From NCBI RefSeq assembly GCF_036786105.1, contig NZ_DAIQRQ010000008.1:1-64000 (forward strand): a DNA stretch of 64,000 nt. Direction: 5' to 3'. Below, one piece after another: positions 1 through 8,430 of the stretch; positions within the stretch are counted from its first letter, which is position 1; every line of letters begins with the position of its first letter. The translations under genes were made by a program, and so were the position numbers. The stretch is from Ohtaekwangia sp036786105 (GTDB lineage: Bacteria; Bacteroidota; Bacteroidia; Cytophagales; Cyclobacteriaceae). The notes under the pieces were generated by a model. The model was not told the DNA's origin. It saw only the letters and a program-made list of their open reading frames with translations, and made no database searches.

Positions 1-18
1 GTTGGGATCGCGCAAGGC

Positions 19-55
19 AATGCCGGACGTTGACCACGTTCGGCATTTGTTTTTT
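19..55 (+). terminator. Rho-independent terminator of a gene left of the window
   Basis: An 11-bp stem (19-29 with 37-47, one G-T pair) has a 7-nt loop and is followed by a T-rich run. It reads on the plus strand, so it should end a transcript entering from the left edge. No coding region for that transcript is visible in the first 18 bases. Confidence 0.6.
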
Positions 56-251
56 GCAGCGAATGGTGATTTACGGAGGCGTATAACAGGAGCGGGAAAA
101 CGAATCTCTTTATTGCTACAAATCTAGCAAGCGCAACGTGCGACTAGGGCTAAGACAACTTTTTAACTTGTGCCCTGAGAAGCGGAAAGCTTGTATTAAC
201 CATTCCCACAAGTTGAAACTTGCGGGAGCAGGAGAGTTGTTCTGCTCTAAT
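56..251. other. Non-coding stretch with palindromic motifs
   Basis: No convincing gene is seen. Two copies of a short palindrome built on CAAGTT and AACTTG occur at 154-174 and 205-226. The second can form a 10-bp stem in minus-strand RNA, 26 nt past the stop of the first gene, but lacks a T-run. Related copies lie at 2132-2150 and 2728-2742. Confidence 0.5.
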
Positions 252-830
252 CTATTTCAGGTAATAACTTACTCCAGCTCCCCAGATATTCAGCTTGTTT
301 AATCCTGTAGTCGTTTGGGTTTGAAGTATCATAGTTTCTCCATTGTATTGGAATCCTAAATAATCTCTGAAATAGACGCCTAATTTTTTCGTTACGAGGA
401 ACTCAATCTCCATATGTGCACCGTAGTCTGTTTTTTTAAAGTCTTCTTCGCCATAGCTCATGGAGAAATTTGGACCATGCTGGTGCAGAAGAAATTTAAC
501 TTCGGGACCAACAAGAATTTTTAACCGGTTAACTGGTTTATAGAAAAACGTCAGAGGGACCGATATATAGTGAAGGTTTATCTTGTCGTTAAATGTACCC
601 TTAATAGTTACAAAGGAATAATCCATTTCCAGGCGAAGTCCCACTTTACCAAAACTCATTTCAGAAAATCCTCCAGCCCGATATCCGATACCGGCGTTCC
701 AACGATCCCTGTTTAATGTTTCGTCTGAAAGGGTTGTTCTACTGATACCACTATTCACTCCCAAGCTGATTTGCCCGTTTACATTGATAGCAATTGCGGA
801 AAGAATGACGGCCGCTAAAAATTTTGTCAT
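252..830 (-). CDS. Outer-membrane beta-barrel protein (PorT-like family)
   Basis: A 192-residue protein with a signal peptide (about residues 1-19, ending before QISLG) and alternating hydrophobic/polar strands ending in an aromatic-rich C-terminus (GVSYYLK). This is the usual appearance of the small OMP_b-brl_2/PorT-like barrels of Bacteroidota, which sit in the outer membrane and mostly have no assigned function. It is the last of four minus-strand genes in an AT-rich block, 136 bp from its upstream neighbour and probably transcribed alone. The family assignment rests on overall pattern; function is unknown. Confidence 0.7.
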   Translation of the reverse strand: MTKFLAAVILSAIAINVNGQISLGVNSGISRTTLSDETLNRDRWNAGIGYRAGGFSEMSFGKVGLRLEMDYSFVTIKGTFNDKINLHYISVPLTFFYKPVNRLKILVGPEVKFLLHQHGPNFSMSYGEEDFKKTDYGAHMEIEFLVTKKLGVYFRDYLGFQYNGETMILQTQTTTGLNKLNIWGAGVSYYLK

Positions 831-966
831 AAGTTAATTAAAACATATACTTCTTTTTTTCCTTGGTCAAACCTTCTTTGCCATAACCGAATGATTTTTA
901 AATCCCAGTTGATTGCTCATCGTATCGTCAATCGGAAAGATTATCACTTGTGGTCGTGCTTGATTT

Positions 967-1386
967 TTAGTATAATTTTATTGGGTAATACTTAATAAAG
1001 CCCCAGCCGTTATCGGAATATGAATGCGTTTCCAATTCTATGTCTTTGTTCTTGTTTCTTATTTCCTGAATTAGCCCATCGTGATCAACTGAATCTGAAA
1101 TGAAATAATAGTAGCTCCTCTCTCCACCGAATGTCTCGATGAGAAAAATAAGTCCGTCATTTGTTTCTTTGAATAGGTTACACATTTGTCCATCAAAGTC
1201 AATCAGTGACATATTGTAATCCGATTCAGGAAGCCCGTTACTTTTGACTACTCTTAGTTTTTGTGTCACCCGTAGTATGTTGGGAAGATTACTTTGGTAA
1301 ACAAAGATGTTTTGATAGTCAGGTTTTCTTAGATACAGAGGGAACCCTTCGTGCTCAATTTTTGTCGTTAACCATTTTTGTTTCAT
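967..1386 (-). CDS. Hypothetical protein, resembles DUF695
   Basis: A 139-residue protein with no signal peptide or membrane segment, so probably cytoplasmic. The C-terminal half (a GERSYYYF segment, then a polar helix, then a DNGWGFIKYY segment) resembles DUF695, a small domain of unknown function seen in many Bacteroidota and Proteobacteria; I recognise this from the pattern only. It starts at an ATG. The flanking intergenic regions are AT-rich, and the upstream one (1387-1520) carries a TGTTGTGC motif also found upstream of 2215. No operon partner is evident. Confidence 0.55.
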   Translation of the reverse strand: MKQKWLTTKIEHEGFPLYLRKPDYQNIFVYQSNLPNILRVTQKLRVVKSNGLPESDYNMSLIDFDGQMCNLFKETNDGLIFLIETFGGERSYYYFISDSVDHDGLIQEIRNKNKDIELETHSYSDNGWGFIKYYPIKLY

Positions 1387-1520
1387 TGTAATATCGAAAA
1401 AATAATTTGCCCGGCCATATTACGCACAACATTCTCATTAAGGTGTCCAGAAGACGAAATTAATAATTAATCTGAGACTCTGTCGGCATGATTTATATAT
1501 ATTGTTAGCGGCTGTATTTT

Positions 1521-2108
1521 TCACTTGTTCAAGTTTATTTTAAAATTGAGCTCCTCACTGTCGGTTCCTTTATAAAAAAGCGTCAACACGTTGCCGTATA
1601 GTTCCATTTCGTTAAACTGAAATTCTGGTATTCTTGCTGTTAAATCATTTTTCTGAAAATCGAACGGCACTACCAGTTTTTTCTTTGTGTCAATGAATTC
1701 AATAACCAGGTTCTTGTAGTTTGAGTCAGCATAAACTACAAAATCAAACAGGTATTTTGCATCGTCTTGTATATCGGTGTCAATACAAATGAGTTGTTGA
1801 AATTCTTTAACCTTTTCCCCAGTAGTCTTATCAACTAGCGTATAGATGCAGGGACCATTAGCAGTACAGCCACTCCTAATCAGGCTACCATTAAATTCCC
1901 TGATTAAATGAAATCCAAGTCGGTAAGTATAAACGTATAGCTCAACCGGTACTTCGTCAATTATGGATTTTTGTCCTCTTATATTTTCAAGTGTCAGCCA
2001 GATTCTGTCACAATTGTATTGCCAATAAAGTTTGGAGTTATTCGACAGAGGGCACTGAACCTGCAATATACTAAGGTCATCGCAGTTTAACGACGTAACT
2101 TGTGACAA
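1521..2108 (-). CDS. Hypothetical protein, possibly 5'-truncated
   Basis: A 195-residue reading frame starting at a TTG; an in-frame stop lies seven codons upstream, so no longer form exists. It has Cys pairs near the N-terminus (NCDD...VQCP...YNCD) and at a GCTANGPC segment, with beta-rich sequence throughout. Cys pairs like these suggest an exported, disulphide-containing protein, yet no signal peptide is present. I infer the 5' end may have been lost or the start lies inside. Function is not recognised. It belongs to the AT-rich accessory block. Confidence 0.5.
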   Translation of the reverse strand: MSQVTSLNCDDLSILQVQCPLSNNSKLYWQYNCDRIWLTLENIRGQKSIIDEVPVELYVYTYRLGFHLIREFNGSLIRSGCTANGPCIYTLVDKTTGEKVKEFQQLICIDTDIQDDAKYLFDFVVYADSNYKNLVIEFIDTKKKLVVPFDFQKNDLTARIPEFQFNEMELYGNVLTLFYKGTDSEELNFKINLNK

Positions 2109-2131
2109 GCTGAAGGCTCGCGTTAATTAGT

Positions 2132-2150
2132 GTAAGTTGAAAACTTGCGG
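2132..2150. repeat. Short palindromic intergenic motif
   Basis: A TAAGTTGAAAACTTGCGG copy of the palindrome also seen at 205-226 (and in weaker form at 154-174 and 2728-2742). These lie between the small genes of the left-edge block and were not noticed elsewhere in the window. Confidence 0.5.
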
Positions 2151-2214
2151 TAGTTTGGGATAATTTTTTTTGGTTTCACTTTAGTCTACGCCGGTATATA
2201 AATGCACAACACAC

Positions 2215-2709
2215 TTATATATCTTTATGGTGTGGTTTCCTCATTAGTTTAAATATTCGTCCATCAGACAATATCCAATCAATGTTATCGTGGTCCACGA
2301 ATTTAATCGTCCCTTCGTAAAGAAATAGTTCTCCTTTATTGCTAACCGTTCCGTCAGCGATCAAGCTCTCTTCTTTTACATTTGTTAGTTTGAGATTGAG
2401 TGAGTCCATTTGTTTGTTAGTTGTCCACGTGAGTGTGCCAAAGTTTGTAAAAACTAACTTTGTCTTCAAGGTGCCATTCTCGAGTAGCTCAATTGTTGAT
2501 CCCAATTCTTTGGATTTGTAAAAAAGAGATCCACTTAATTGCTCATCTGAATTATAGCCAGGTAATGTATCATTTACTAATGTCGAATCCCTCTCAACTA
2601 TTTGATTGACTATCCATTTTCCTCTCAATTCATTGTCTGGTAATTTATCAACTGGCGTTTTACAGCTGATTAAACCCAATAACAATATCACATATAATCC
2701 TTGGTTCAT
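2215..2709 (-). CDS. Lipocalin-like lipoprotein
   Basis: A 164-residue protein with a short hydrophobic leader and a lipobox (LISC, Cys16), so it is predicted to be a lipid-anchored envelope protein. The mature start (RGKWIVNQI) followed by alternating strands resembles the lipocalin-like lipoproteins common in Bacteroidota. The ligand is unknown. It is 43 bp from nth but the two need not be co-transcribed; base composition is like the other small AT-rich genes to the left. Confidence 0.6.
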   Translation of the reverse strand: MNQGLYVILLLGLISCKTPVDKLPDNELRGKWIVNQIVERDSTLVNDTLPGYNSDEQLSGSLFYKSKELGSTIELLENGTLKTKLVFTNFGTLTWTTNKQMDSLNLKLTNVKEESLIADGTVSNKGELFLYEGTIKFVDHDNIDWILSDGRIFKLMRKPHHKDI

Positions 2710-2752
2710 CTTATCTAGTTACTGCCATAAGTTGAAAACGTGTATATCTGCC

Positions 2753-3388
2753 TTAATCCCGCAAATCTTTTCGCATATACTTGGAGCAGATAGGGCAATC
2801 CGTCCATACATGTCCACGGGCGGGGCAGAACTTTCGGCCGAAGTATATAATCTGAAGGTGTGCCTTATTCCATTTTTCTTTGGGGATGAGTCGCTTCAGG
2901 TCGTGCTCGGTTTGCTCAACGCTTTTGCCATTGGTTAGCCCCCAGCGATATGCCAGGCGATGTATATGCGTATCGACCGGAAAAGCAGGTAATCCAAACC
3001 ATTGTGTCATAACAACGGAGGCAGTCTTATGACCTACTGCCGGTAATTCTTCCAGCGCTTCAAATGTACCAGGCACTTCACCATTATATTTATCAATCAA
3101 TATCTTCGACAGCCCATATATACCTTTCGATTTCATTGGCGATAATCCGCAAGGACGGATAATCTCGCGAATCTCCTCCTGCGACATCTTTACCATGTCG
3201 TAGGGATTGTCAGCACGCTTGAAAAGTCCCGGGGTCGTTTTGTTTACGCGCTCATCGGTACATTGTGCGGAGAGCAATACGGAGATCAATAGAGTATAGG
3301 CATCCTTGTGATGCAACGGTACCTCAGGATTCGGAAAATAGTGATCGAGTATAGAGAGAATGTCTTGTACTTTTTCAGCTTTCGTCAT
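2753..3388 (-). CDS. nth: Endonuclease III (DNA glycosylase/AP lyase)
   Basis: Base-excision repair enzyme that removes oxidised pyrimidines and nicks at the abasic site. The 211-residue protein has the helix-hairpin-helix motif (LPAVGHKTASVV) with the catalytic Lys at 121 and the catalytic Asp in PVDTHI at 139, matching E. coli Lys120/Asp138. The C-terminal iron-sulphur loop is unusual: only three cysteines are present (C-x9-C-x2-C) instead of the four of the classical C-x6-C-x2-C-x5-C. The gene overlaps the stop of the upstream lipoprotein by 4 bp (ATGA), so the two are translationally coupled. Confidence 0.93.
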   Translation of the reverse strand: MTKAEKVQDILSILDHYFPNPEVPLHHKDAYTLLISVLLSAQCTDERVNKTTPGLFKRADNPYDMVKMSQEEIREIIRPCGLSPMKSKGIYGLSKILIDKYNGEVPGTFEALEELPAVGHKTASVVMTQWFGLPAFPVDTHIHRLAYRWGLTNGKSVEQTEHDLKRLIPKEKWNKAHLQIIYFGRKFCPARGHVWTDCPICSKYMRKDLRD

Positions 3389-4614
3389 GGGTATAGCAGG
3401 TATTTCTCTCGCTTCAGTTTATAACTGTCCAAATCGGCTTTCCAGGTCTCGCGAATCTCATCTTCCGTTAAACCATCTTTTATCTGTTGCTTCAACACCG
3501 TATTCCCCGTCAATATATCAAAGTAGGGGAGGAAAAACTTTTCTTTCTGAGGATACGCATTGTATAGTTGTATAAGGTATTTCAAATCGATTCTTCTTTC
3601 TACCGGTACATTTCGCAGATCGAGTCCATAACAAACCTTGTTTTCGAGTGGTGGTGTAACGGACATGCCCGGTATACTGACGGGTGTAAACTGAAACGGC
3701 ATGTTCTTTAATTCGGGATTGCCGAGCACCTGGAAGGGGATCTGCGTTCCGCGACCAAGGCTGATTACTGTTCCTTCAAACAAACAGATGGATGGATACA
3801 AACGTATAGCCTGGTCATTGGGAAGATTGGGAGAAGGCTTGACTGGAAGCGAGTATGCATCGGTATGCTTCCAGTTTTTCATGGGAATAATGTCGATATC
3901 ACACTTTACATGATTGGCAAGCCATCCTTCACCGTTTATCATTTTGGCAAGCTCTGCCACGGTAAGGCCATGCGCAATGGGTATGGCATGCATGGCTACG
4001 AACGACTTTAACGGTGTCTGATTGATCGGTCCATCCACATAGCCATTCGGGTTGGGGCGATCGAGAATAATCATTTTCTTGTTGTTCTCTGCGCAGGCTT
4101 CCATCATATAGTGCATGGTGCTGATGTATGTATAAAAGCGCGCGCCTACATCTTGTATATCGAAGATCACAATGTCAACATCGCTTAATTGTGCCGGTGT
4201 TGCTTTGTAATTCTTTCCATAAAGTGAAACTACCGGAAGTCCCGTTCGGGTGTCTACGCCATCTTTCACATGCTCGCCATCGGCAGCAGCTCCGCGAAAG
4301 CCGTGCTCGGGGCCAAAGATTTTTACCAGGTTTACACCACGGCTTTTCAGTGTGTCGGCCAGATGCGTTTTACCAATCACCGAAGTCTGGTTTACCACCA
4401 GGGCTACACGCTGTGTACCAAGCTTGGGCAAAAGTATATCCAGTTGTTCAGCCCCCAGTACAAGTCGAGTGTCGATTTTAGCAGCGGGCGCAGGCTGTTG
4501 CTGTGTAACCGGAGGAGGCTCTGGCACGGGTGGTGCCGAGGTCGTCTTCGGGCTTTTGCATGCGAGAGCCATGGCCAATAGAGAGAAGAGTGTAGAAGCT
4601 ATTTTTACCTTCAT
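3385..4614 (-). CDS. DUF1343 / NamZ-type exo-beta-N-acetylmuramidase lipoprotein
   Basis: A 409-residue lipoprotein: signal peptide with lipobox at Cys19, then a Pro/Gln-rich linker (about residues 26-45), then the DUF1343 domain. Members of this family include NamZ (GH171), which removes terminal N-acetylmuramic acid from peptidoglycan fragments. The GPEHGFRG motif with Glu103 is the conserved candidate catalytic segment, followed by SLYG and DIQDVGARFYTY signatures. Known family role: cell-wall recycling; placement here at the envelope is inferred from the lipobox. Its stop overlaps nth by 4 bp. It is divergent from the permease at 4715. Confidence 0.85.
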   Translation of the reverse strand: MKVKIASTLFSLLAMALACKSPKTTSAPPVPEPPPVTQQQPAPAAKIDTRLVLGAEQLDILLPKLGTQRVALVVNQTSVIGKTHLADTLKSRGVNLVKIFGPEHGFRGAAADGEHVKDGVDTRTGLPVVSLYGKNYKATPAQLSDVDIVIFDIQDVGARFYTYISTMHYMMEACAENNKKMIILDRPNPNGYVDGPINQTPLKSFVAMHAIPIAHGLTVAELAKMINGEGWLANHVKCDIDIIPMKNWKHTDAYSLPVKPSPNLPNDQAIRLYPSICLFEGTVISLGRGTQIPFQVLGNPELKNMPFQFTPVSIPGMSVTPPLENKVCYGLDLRNVPVERRIDLKYLIQLYNAYPQKEKFFLPYFDILTGNTVLKQQIKDGLTEDEIRETWKADLDSYKLKREKYLLYP

Positions 4615-4714
4615 AGAAATCGGAATATGAGCCTACGGCAAACGCTTATTTGATTATGGCGTTTTGAAGCTTTAATTTGCATCAGCCATGGCGCTGAAAA
4701 GTTAGTAAGAAGAG

Positions 4715-5935
4715 TTGAACCTTTCGTACTTCATATCCAAAAGAATAAGCCTTGAACAAAAGCAGGGCTTCTCATCCACTATTCATCGCATTGCTATTTT
4801 CAGTATCGGTATAGGTTTAGGTGCTGCTATTGTTTCATTTCTGATTATGAAAGGTTTTCAGGAAACGGTAAAGAACAAAATATATAGTTTCAGCGGGCAC
4901 CTGATCATTACGAAGTTTACGATGAACAATTCAACGGATGAGCAGCCGATGAATTTTTATATCGATGTATATCAACATCCCGAGCGGTATCCGCATGTTC
5001 GTCATGTGCAGGAGTTCTCACACAAAGCGGGGCTCGTAAAAACCGATACTGATATACTCGGTGTGGTGATGAAAGGCGTTGGCAAAAGCTTCGATGTAAA
5101 GTCTTTCAAAGAAAATTTACTGGAAGGTGAATTTATCCAGTTCCCCGATTCCGGTTATGCACGCCAGGTGGTGATCAGTAAGATTATTGCTACCAAGCTC
5201 AACCTGAAAGTTGGTGACGACATCATCATCCATTTCTTTCAAAATCCTCCACGCTTCCGCAAGCTCAAGGTAACAGGCATCTATGAAACCAACCTGTCGG
5301 AATATTTTGATAGCAAGGTGATCATGGGAGATATTCGCCTGATCCAACGTCTCAATGATTGGTCTGATAGTCTTGCCGGTGGCGTTGAAGTTTATACCGA
5401 TAATGTGGACCGCATTGATGATGCCGGGCAAGCCATTGGTCAGGCAATGGATTTTGATCAGAATATAGAGCGGGTGAGTGACCGTTACCAGCAGGTGTTT
5501 GAGTGGCTGAACCTGCTGAGCCGCCAGGTAAACATATTGCTTGGCATTATTTTAACGGTGGTGTGCGTGAATATGATTTCGATAGTGCTGATCCTGGTGA
5601 TGGAACGTACGCAGATGATTGGCATGTTAAAAGCGTTGGGTGGAGGCGATCGTCTGATACGATCTGTTTTTGTTTATCAGGGTATCAGCCTCATCATGAA
5701 AGGCCTGCTGCTGGGCAATGCTATTGGCCTTGGTTTATGTTACCTGCAGTATCAGTTTAAAATTGTTAAATTGAATCCACATGATTATTACATGCACGTG
5801 GTGCCCATCAGTTGGCATTGGGAAATAGTGGGTTTGCTCAACCTTACTACGTTTTTGGTCGTTACAGTGGTGCTATTGATTCCCACGATGGTGATTACCC
5901 GAATAAGCCCGATTAAGGCGATCCGATTTGATTAA
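4715..5935 (+). CDS. LolC/E-like ABC transporter permease (MacB/FtsX fold)
   Basis: A 406-residue inner-membrane protein with one N-terminal membrane helix (about residues 23-47), a large periplasmic domain (about 48-265) and three C-terminal helices, the layout of LolC/LolE and FtsX-like permeases. LolC/E extract lipoproteins from the inner membrane for transport to the outer membrane. The start is TTG; TAG and TAA codons lie directly upstream in frame, so no earlier start is possible. No ATPase (LolD) gene is adjacent, so the ATP-binding partner must be elsewhere. Lipoprotein export is plausible but not proven. Confidence 0.85.
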   Translation: MNLSYFISKRISLEQKQGFSSTIHRIAIFSIGIGLGAAIVSFLIMKGFQETVKNKIYSFSGHLIITKFTMNNSTDEQPMNFYIDVYQHPERYPHVRHVQEFSHKAGLVKTDTDILGVVMKGVGKSFDVKSFKENLLEGEFIQFPDSGYARQVVISKIIATKLNLKVGDDIIIHFFQNPPRFRKLKVTGIYETNLSEYFDSKVIMGDIRLIQRLNDWSDSLAGGVEVYTDNVDRIDDAGQAIGQAMDFDQNIERVSDRYQQVFEWLNLLSRQVNILLGIILTVVCVNMISIVLILVMERTQMIGMLKALGGGDRLIRSVFVYQGISLIMKGLLLGNAIGLGLCYLQYQFKIVKLNPHDYYMHVVPISWHWEIVGLLNLTTFLVVTVVLLIPTMVITRISPIKAIRFD

Positions 5936-5978
5936 TGTTAATCAGCAATAATAATCGTTTAAACTTCAAATAATTTTC

Positions 5979-5986
5979 TACTTTTG
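5979..5986 (+). promoter_or_regulatory. -7 promoter element (TAnnTTTG type)
   Basis: TACTTTTG matches the Bacteroidota sigma-A -7 consensus TAnnTTTG. It lies 42 bp upstream of the ATG at 6029, giving a leader of about 35 nt. A clear -33 TTTG is not present at the ideal distance. Confidence 0.45.
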
Positions 5987-6028
5987 TTAAAGTAAGGAGC
6001 CCACCTTATACAGAAATGTTTTAATGTC

Positions 6029-6586
6029 ATGCAATTAAAATTCAAGAATCCTGTCAGGCCCGACCTGACATCAACTATCCAGAAACGAAACCGCAGGCTT
6101 CAGGCGTTTTTTAATGCCAAGAACCTCGATGTGCGGTTGCACGGTGATGCACAGAATCCGCTCATGGTATTGTGCGGATGTGTTGGACTGTCAGCTTATG
6201 TTCACAATTTCGATCTCCGCATGTTGGACAAACCCAATCAGGGAGAGGTTATGCGAATTTTCAAGTTGACGGAAATTGTTCAAGGAACGCGTGAGGACGT
6301 AGTGGAGTGGCTGCAGAAATATCCGCAGATGCCATTGTACCGCATCCAGCACGCAAACAGCAAACTTTACTTATGTGGCTTTAACTTTGTTGATCGCGAG
6401 CAAAAGCTGGGACGCTACCCGGTGTTTGCCCGTGAGGATTACCACATTTACAAACAGCGCGAGGCTGCGGAAGACATTCTCAACATGCTTAAGGAGGATG
6501 GCTACGAAGCGGAGATCACCGAACCGGATCTGGAACTGGTGAAGTCGCACGTAGGACCCATTACCTTTGTTGGCTTACAAGACTAA
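6029..6586 (+). CDS. Conserved hypothetical protein
   Basis: A 185-residue soluble protein with no signal peptide or membrane segment. The basic N-terminus (RPDLTSTIQKRNRRL) is followed by a mixed alpha/beta region and a final helix-strand unit. I do not recognise the family. It has its own candidate promoter at 5979 and its own terminator at 6607, so it is probably a single-gene unit between the LolC/E-like permease and a convergent glycosyltransferase. It starts at the first ATG after the promoter. Confidence 0.7.
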   Translation: MQLKFKNPVRPDLTSTIQKRNRRLQAFFNAKNLDVRLHGDAQNPLMVLCGCVGLSAYVHNFDLRMLDKPNQGEVMRIFKLTEIVQGTREDVVEWLQKYPQMPLYRIQHANSKLYLCGFNFVDREQKLGRYPVFAREDYHIYKQREAAEDILNMLKEDGYEAEITEPDLELVKSHVGPITFVGLQD

Positions 6587-6606
6587 ACGCTAAACGAAAG
6601 AGTTTG

Positions 6607-6646
6607 AATTGGTTGATTGGGAAACTGGTCAACCAATTTTTATTTT
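6607..6646 (+). terminator. Rho-independent terminator
   Basis: A perfect 10-bp stem (6607-6616 with 6629-6638) is followed by TTTATTTT. It lies 20 bp after the stop of the gene at 6029 and reaches the stop of the convergent glycosyltransferase. Confidence 0.75.
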
Positions 6647-7395
6647 CAGGATTGTGCCGGTATATATTTCCGGAACCAGCTCTGGATTGTCATCTGCAAT
6701 ACACCAAAGAAAGCTTCCTTAAAAATGCCGGGCGACATTTTTGATTCACCGCGTGTGCGATCGGTAAAGATGATCGGCACTTCTTTCAGTATGAAGCCAT
6801 ACTTCCACGCAATGAATTTCATTTCAATCTGAAAGGCGTAGCCAACGAATTTTATCTGGTGGAGTGGAATCGTCTCTAATACTTTGCGGCTATAGCAAAC
6901 AAAACCGGCGGTAGTATCGCGCACCGGAATGCTGGTGATGAGCCTTACATAACTGCTGGCGAAGTACGAGAGCAGCACGCGCCCCATAGGCCAGTTCACT
7001 ACGTTTACACCGGTAGCATAACGCGAACCGATGGAAACATCGCTGCCAAATTCTGCGCATGAGAGATATAGATGCACAAGATCCTTCGGGTCGTGCGAAA
7101 AATCTGCATCCATTTCCAGGATGAAATCATAGCCTCTTTCAAGCGCGAATTTAAAACCGGTGATATAGGCTGTGCCCAGCCCGAGCTTACCGGGGCGTTT
7201 CAGCAGGTGAAGCCTGGTTTGGGTAGTATTGTAAGCTGCCTGCATTTCTTCTACGATCTCGGCAGTTCCATCAGGCGAATTGTCATCTACAATCAGAATA
7301 TCAAAATCTTTAGGCAAGCCAAAGACAGTATCAATAATCGAGCGGATGTTCTCCCGTTCCTTATAGGTAGGAATTATGACGATGGCGTTGCTCAC
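6646..7395 (-). CDS. Family 2 glycosyltransferase, polyprenol-phosphate mannosyltransferase (DPM1-like)
   Basis: About 249 residues. The protein starts with the GT2 nucleotide-sugar site (IPTYKERENI, then ILIVDDNSPDGT) and contains the metal-binding EMDADFSHD segment, typical of DPM1-type enzymes that transfer mannose from GDP-mannose to a polyprenyl phosphate on the cytoplasmic face. It lacks the extra C-terminal membrane helices of some bacterial forms. The GTG at 7395 is preferred because a TAGATTTG -7 element sits at 7416-7423, which would leave almost no leader for the upstream TTG at 7404. The sugar donor is inferred from family only. Confidence 0.85.
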   Translation of the reverse strand: MSNAIVIIPTYKERENIRSIIDTVFGLPKDFDILIVDDNSPDGTAEIVEEMQAAYNTTQTRLHLLKRPGKLGLGTAYITGFKFALERGYDFILEMDADFSHDPKDLVHLYLSCAEFGSDVSIGSRYATGVNVVNWPMGRVLLSYFASSYVRLITSIPVRDTTAGFVCYSRKVLETIPLHQIKFVGYAFQIEMKFIAWKYGFILKEVPIIFTDRTRGESKMSPGIFKEAFFGVLQMTIQSWFRKYIPAQS

Positions 7396-7415
7396 TACTT
7401 CCAATTGGTTACCGA

Positions 7416-7446
7416 CAAATCTATAAAAAGTAAAAATCTAAACAAT
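7416..7446 (-). promoter_or_regulatory. Promoter of the DPM1-like gene
   Basis: On the minus strand an ATTG -33 element (7443-7446), 19 bp spacing and TAGATTTG -7 element (7416-7423) fit the Bacteroidota TTTG-N19-21-TAnnTTTG promoter. Transcription would begin near 7409. Confidence 0.5.
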
Positions 7447-7595
7447 CGTTTTAAAATGGTCGGGGTCTGATTTTAATACGTTTTGGCGAGGGTTTTAATT
7501 TCCGGAAAGCTCCAAATTTTCAATGATGTGTAAAATGAACGCATTGAGGCTCTGAAAATAGCTATACAGGGGAGTAGTAGTTAATCTATACCAAT

Positions 7596-7624
7596 AAAAA
7601 AGGCTGATGTACTCAGCCTTTTTT
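7596..7624 (-). terminator. Bidirectional terminator after sdhB
   Basis: A 12-bp perfect stem (7596-7607 with 7613-7624), 5-nt loop and A/T runs on both sides. It lies 33 bp beyond the sdhB stop and ends the sdhCAB transcript. The stretch between it and the DPM1-like promoter holds nothing recognisable. Confidence 0.8.
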
Positions 7625-7657
7625 AATTTATAGGAGATAATACTTCTTTTGATCGTC

Positions 7658-8422
7658 TTAGTCGTTCGCAACAATTTCAGGAGAACCCAGCGATGAGCTA
7701 AAGTAGTCGCGGTTCATGCGTGCAATGTTCGTCAATTTGATCTCTTTCGGGCACTCGGCTTCGCATGCTCCAATGTTGGTACAGTTTCCAAAACCCTCAT
7801 CGTCCATCTGCGCTACCATAGACTGCGCTCTGCGGGCACGTTCAGGCTGGCCTTGTGGTAACAGAGCCAGTTGTGAAATTTTAGCAGATACAAACAGCAT
7901 GGCTGCCGAGTTAGGACAGGCGGCCACGCAGGCACCACAAGCAATGCAAGCTGCTGCGTCCATTGCCTTCTCTGCGTCATCTTTATTTACCGGCAGATTG
8001 TTGGCATCCTGTGCCTGACCTGTATTTACGCTCACAAAACCACCCGCTGCTATAATGCGGTCGAACGCGCCACGGTCAGTCACCAGATCTTTGATTACAG
8101 GAAAAGCTTTCGCTCTCCATGGCTCTACATAAATTGTATCGCCATCGTTAAATGTGCGCATATAAAGCTGGCATGTGGTAGCGGCATGATGCGGGCCATG
8201 TGCACGGCCATTGATATACATGCTGCACATACCACAAATACCTTCACGGCAATCATGATCAAACGCAATAGGCTCTTCACCTTTTCGTACCAGGTTGTCG
8301 TTCAATACATCAATCATTTCCAGGAACGACATATCGGCATTAACATTATCAATGCTATAGTCTACTAACTTACCTGGCGTATTAGCGTTTTTCTGGCGCC
8401 AAACCTTTAAGTTAAATTTCAT
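7658..8422 (-). CDS. sdhB: Succinate dehydrogenase/fumarate reductase iron-sulphur subunit
   Basis: Electron-transfer subunit of complex II, 254 residues. It shows the 2Fe-2S cysteines (CREGICGMC...C near residues 58-77), the 4Fe-4S motif (CIACGACVAACP) and the 3Fe-4S motif (CTNIGACEAECP), and passes electrons from the flavoprotein SdhA to the haem-quinone site in SdhC. It sits 8 bp downstream of sdhA and is the last gene of sdhCAB, followed by a strong terminator. The sequence type matches the SdhABC enzymes with a five-helix diheme anchor found in Bacteroidota. Confidence 0.96.
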   Translation of the reverse strand: MKFNLKVWRQKNANTPGKLVDYSIDNVNADMSFLEMIDVLNDNLVRKGEEPIAFDHDCREGICGMCSMYINGRAHGPHHAATTCQLYMRTFNDGDTIYVEPWRAKAFPVIKDLVTDRGAFDRIIAAGGFVSVNTGQAQDANNLPVNKDDAEKAMDAAACIACGACVAACPNSAAMLFVSAKISQLALLPQGQPERARRAQSMVAQMDDEGFGNCTNIGACEAECPKEIKLTNIARMNRDYFSSSLGSPEIVAND

Positions 8423-8430
8423 GATCCCTA

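Noticed and set aside
1387..2214. Integron attC sites between the small left-edge genes
   Set aside because: The GTT/AAC cores do not fit GTTRRRY/RYYYAAC, and no integrase is in the window.
4128..4630. Overlapping frames opposite the muramidase lipoprotein gene
   Set aside because: Cys/Arg-rich shadow translations; the minus-strand lipoprotein is clearly the real gene.
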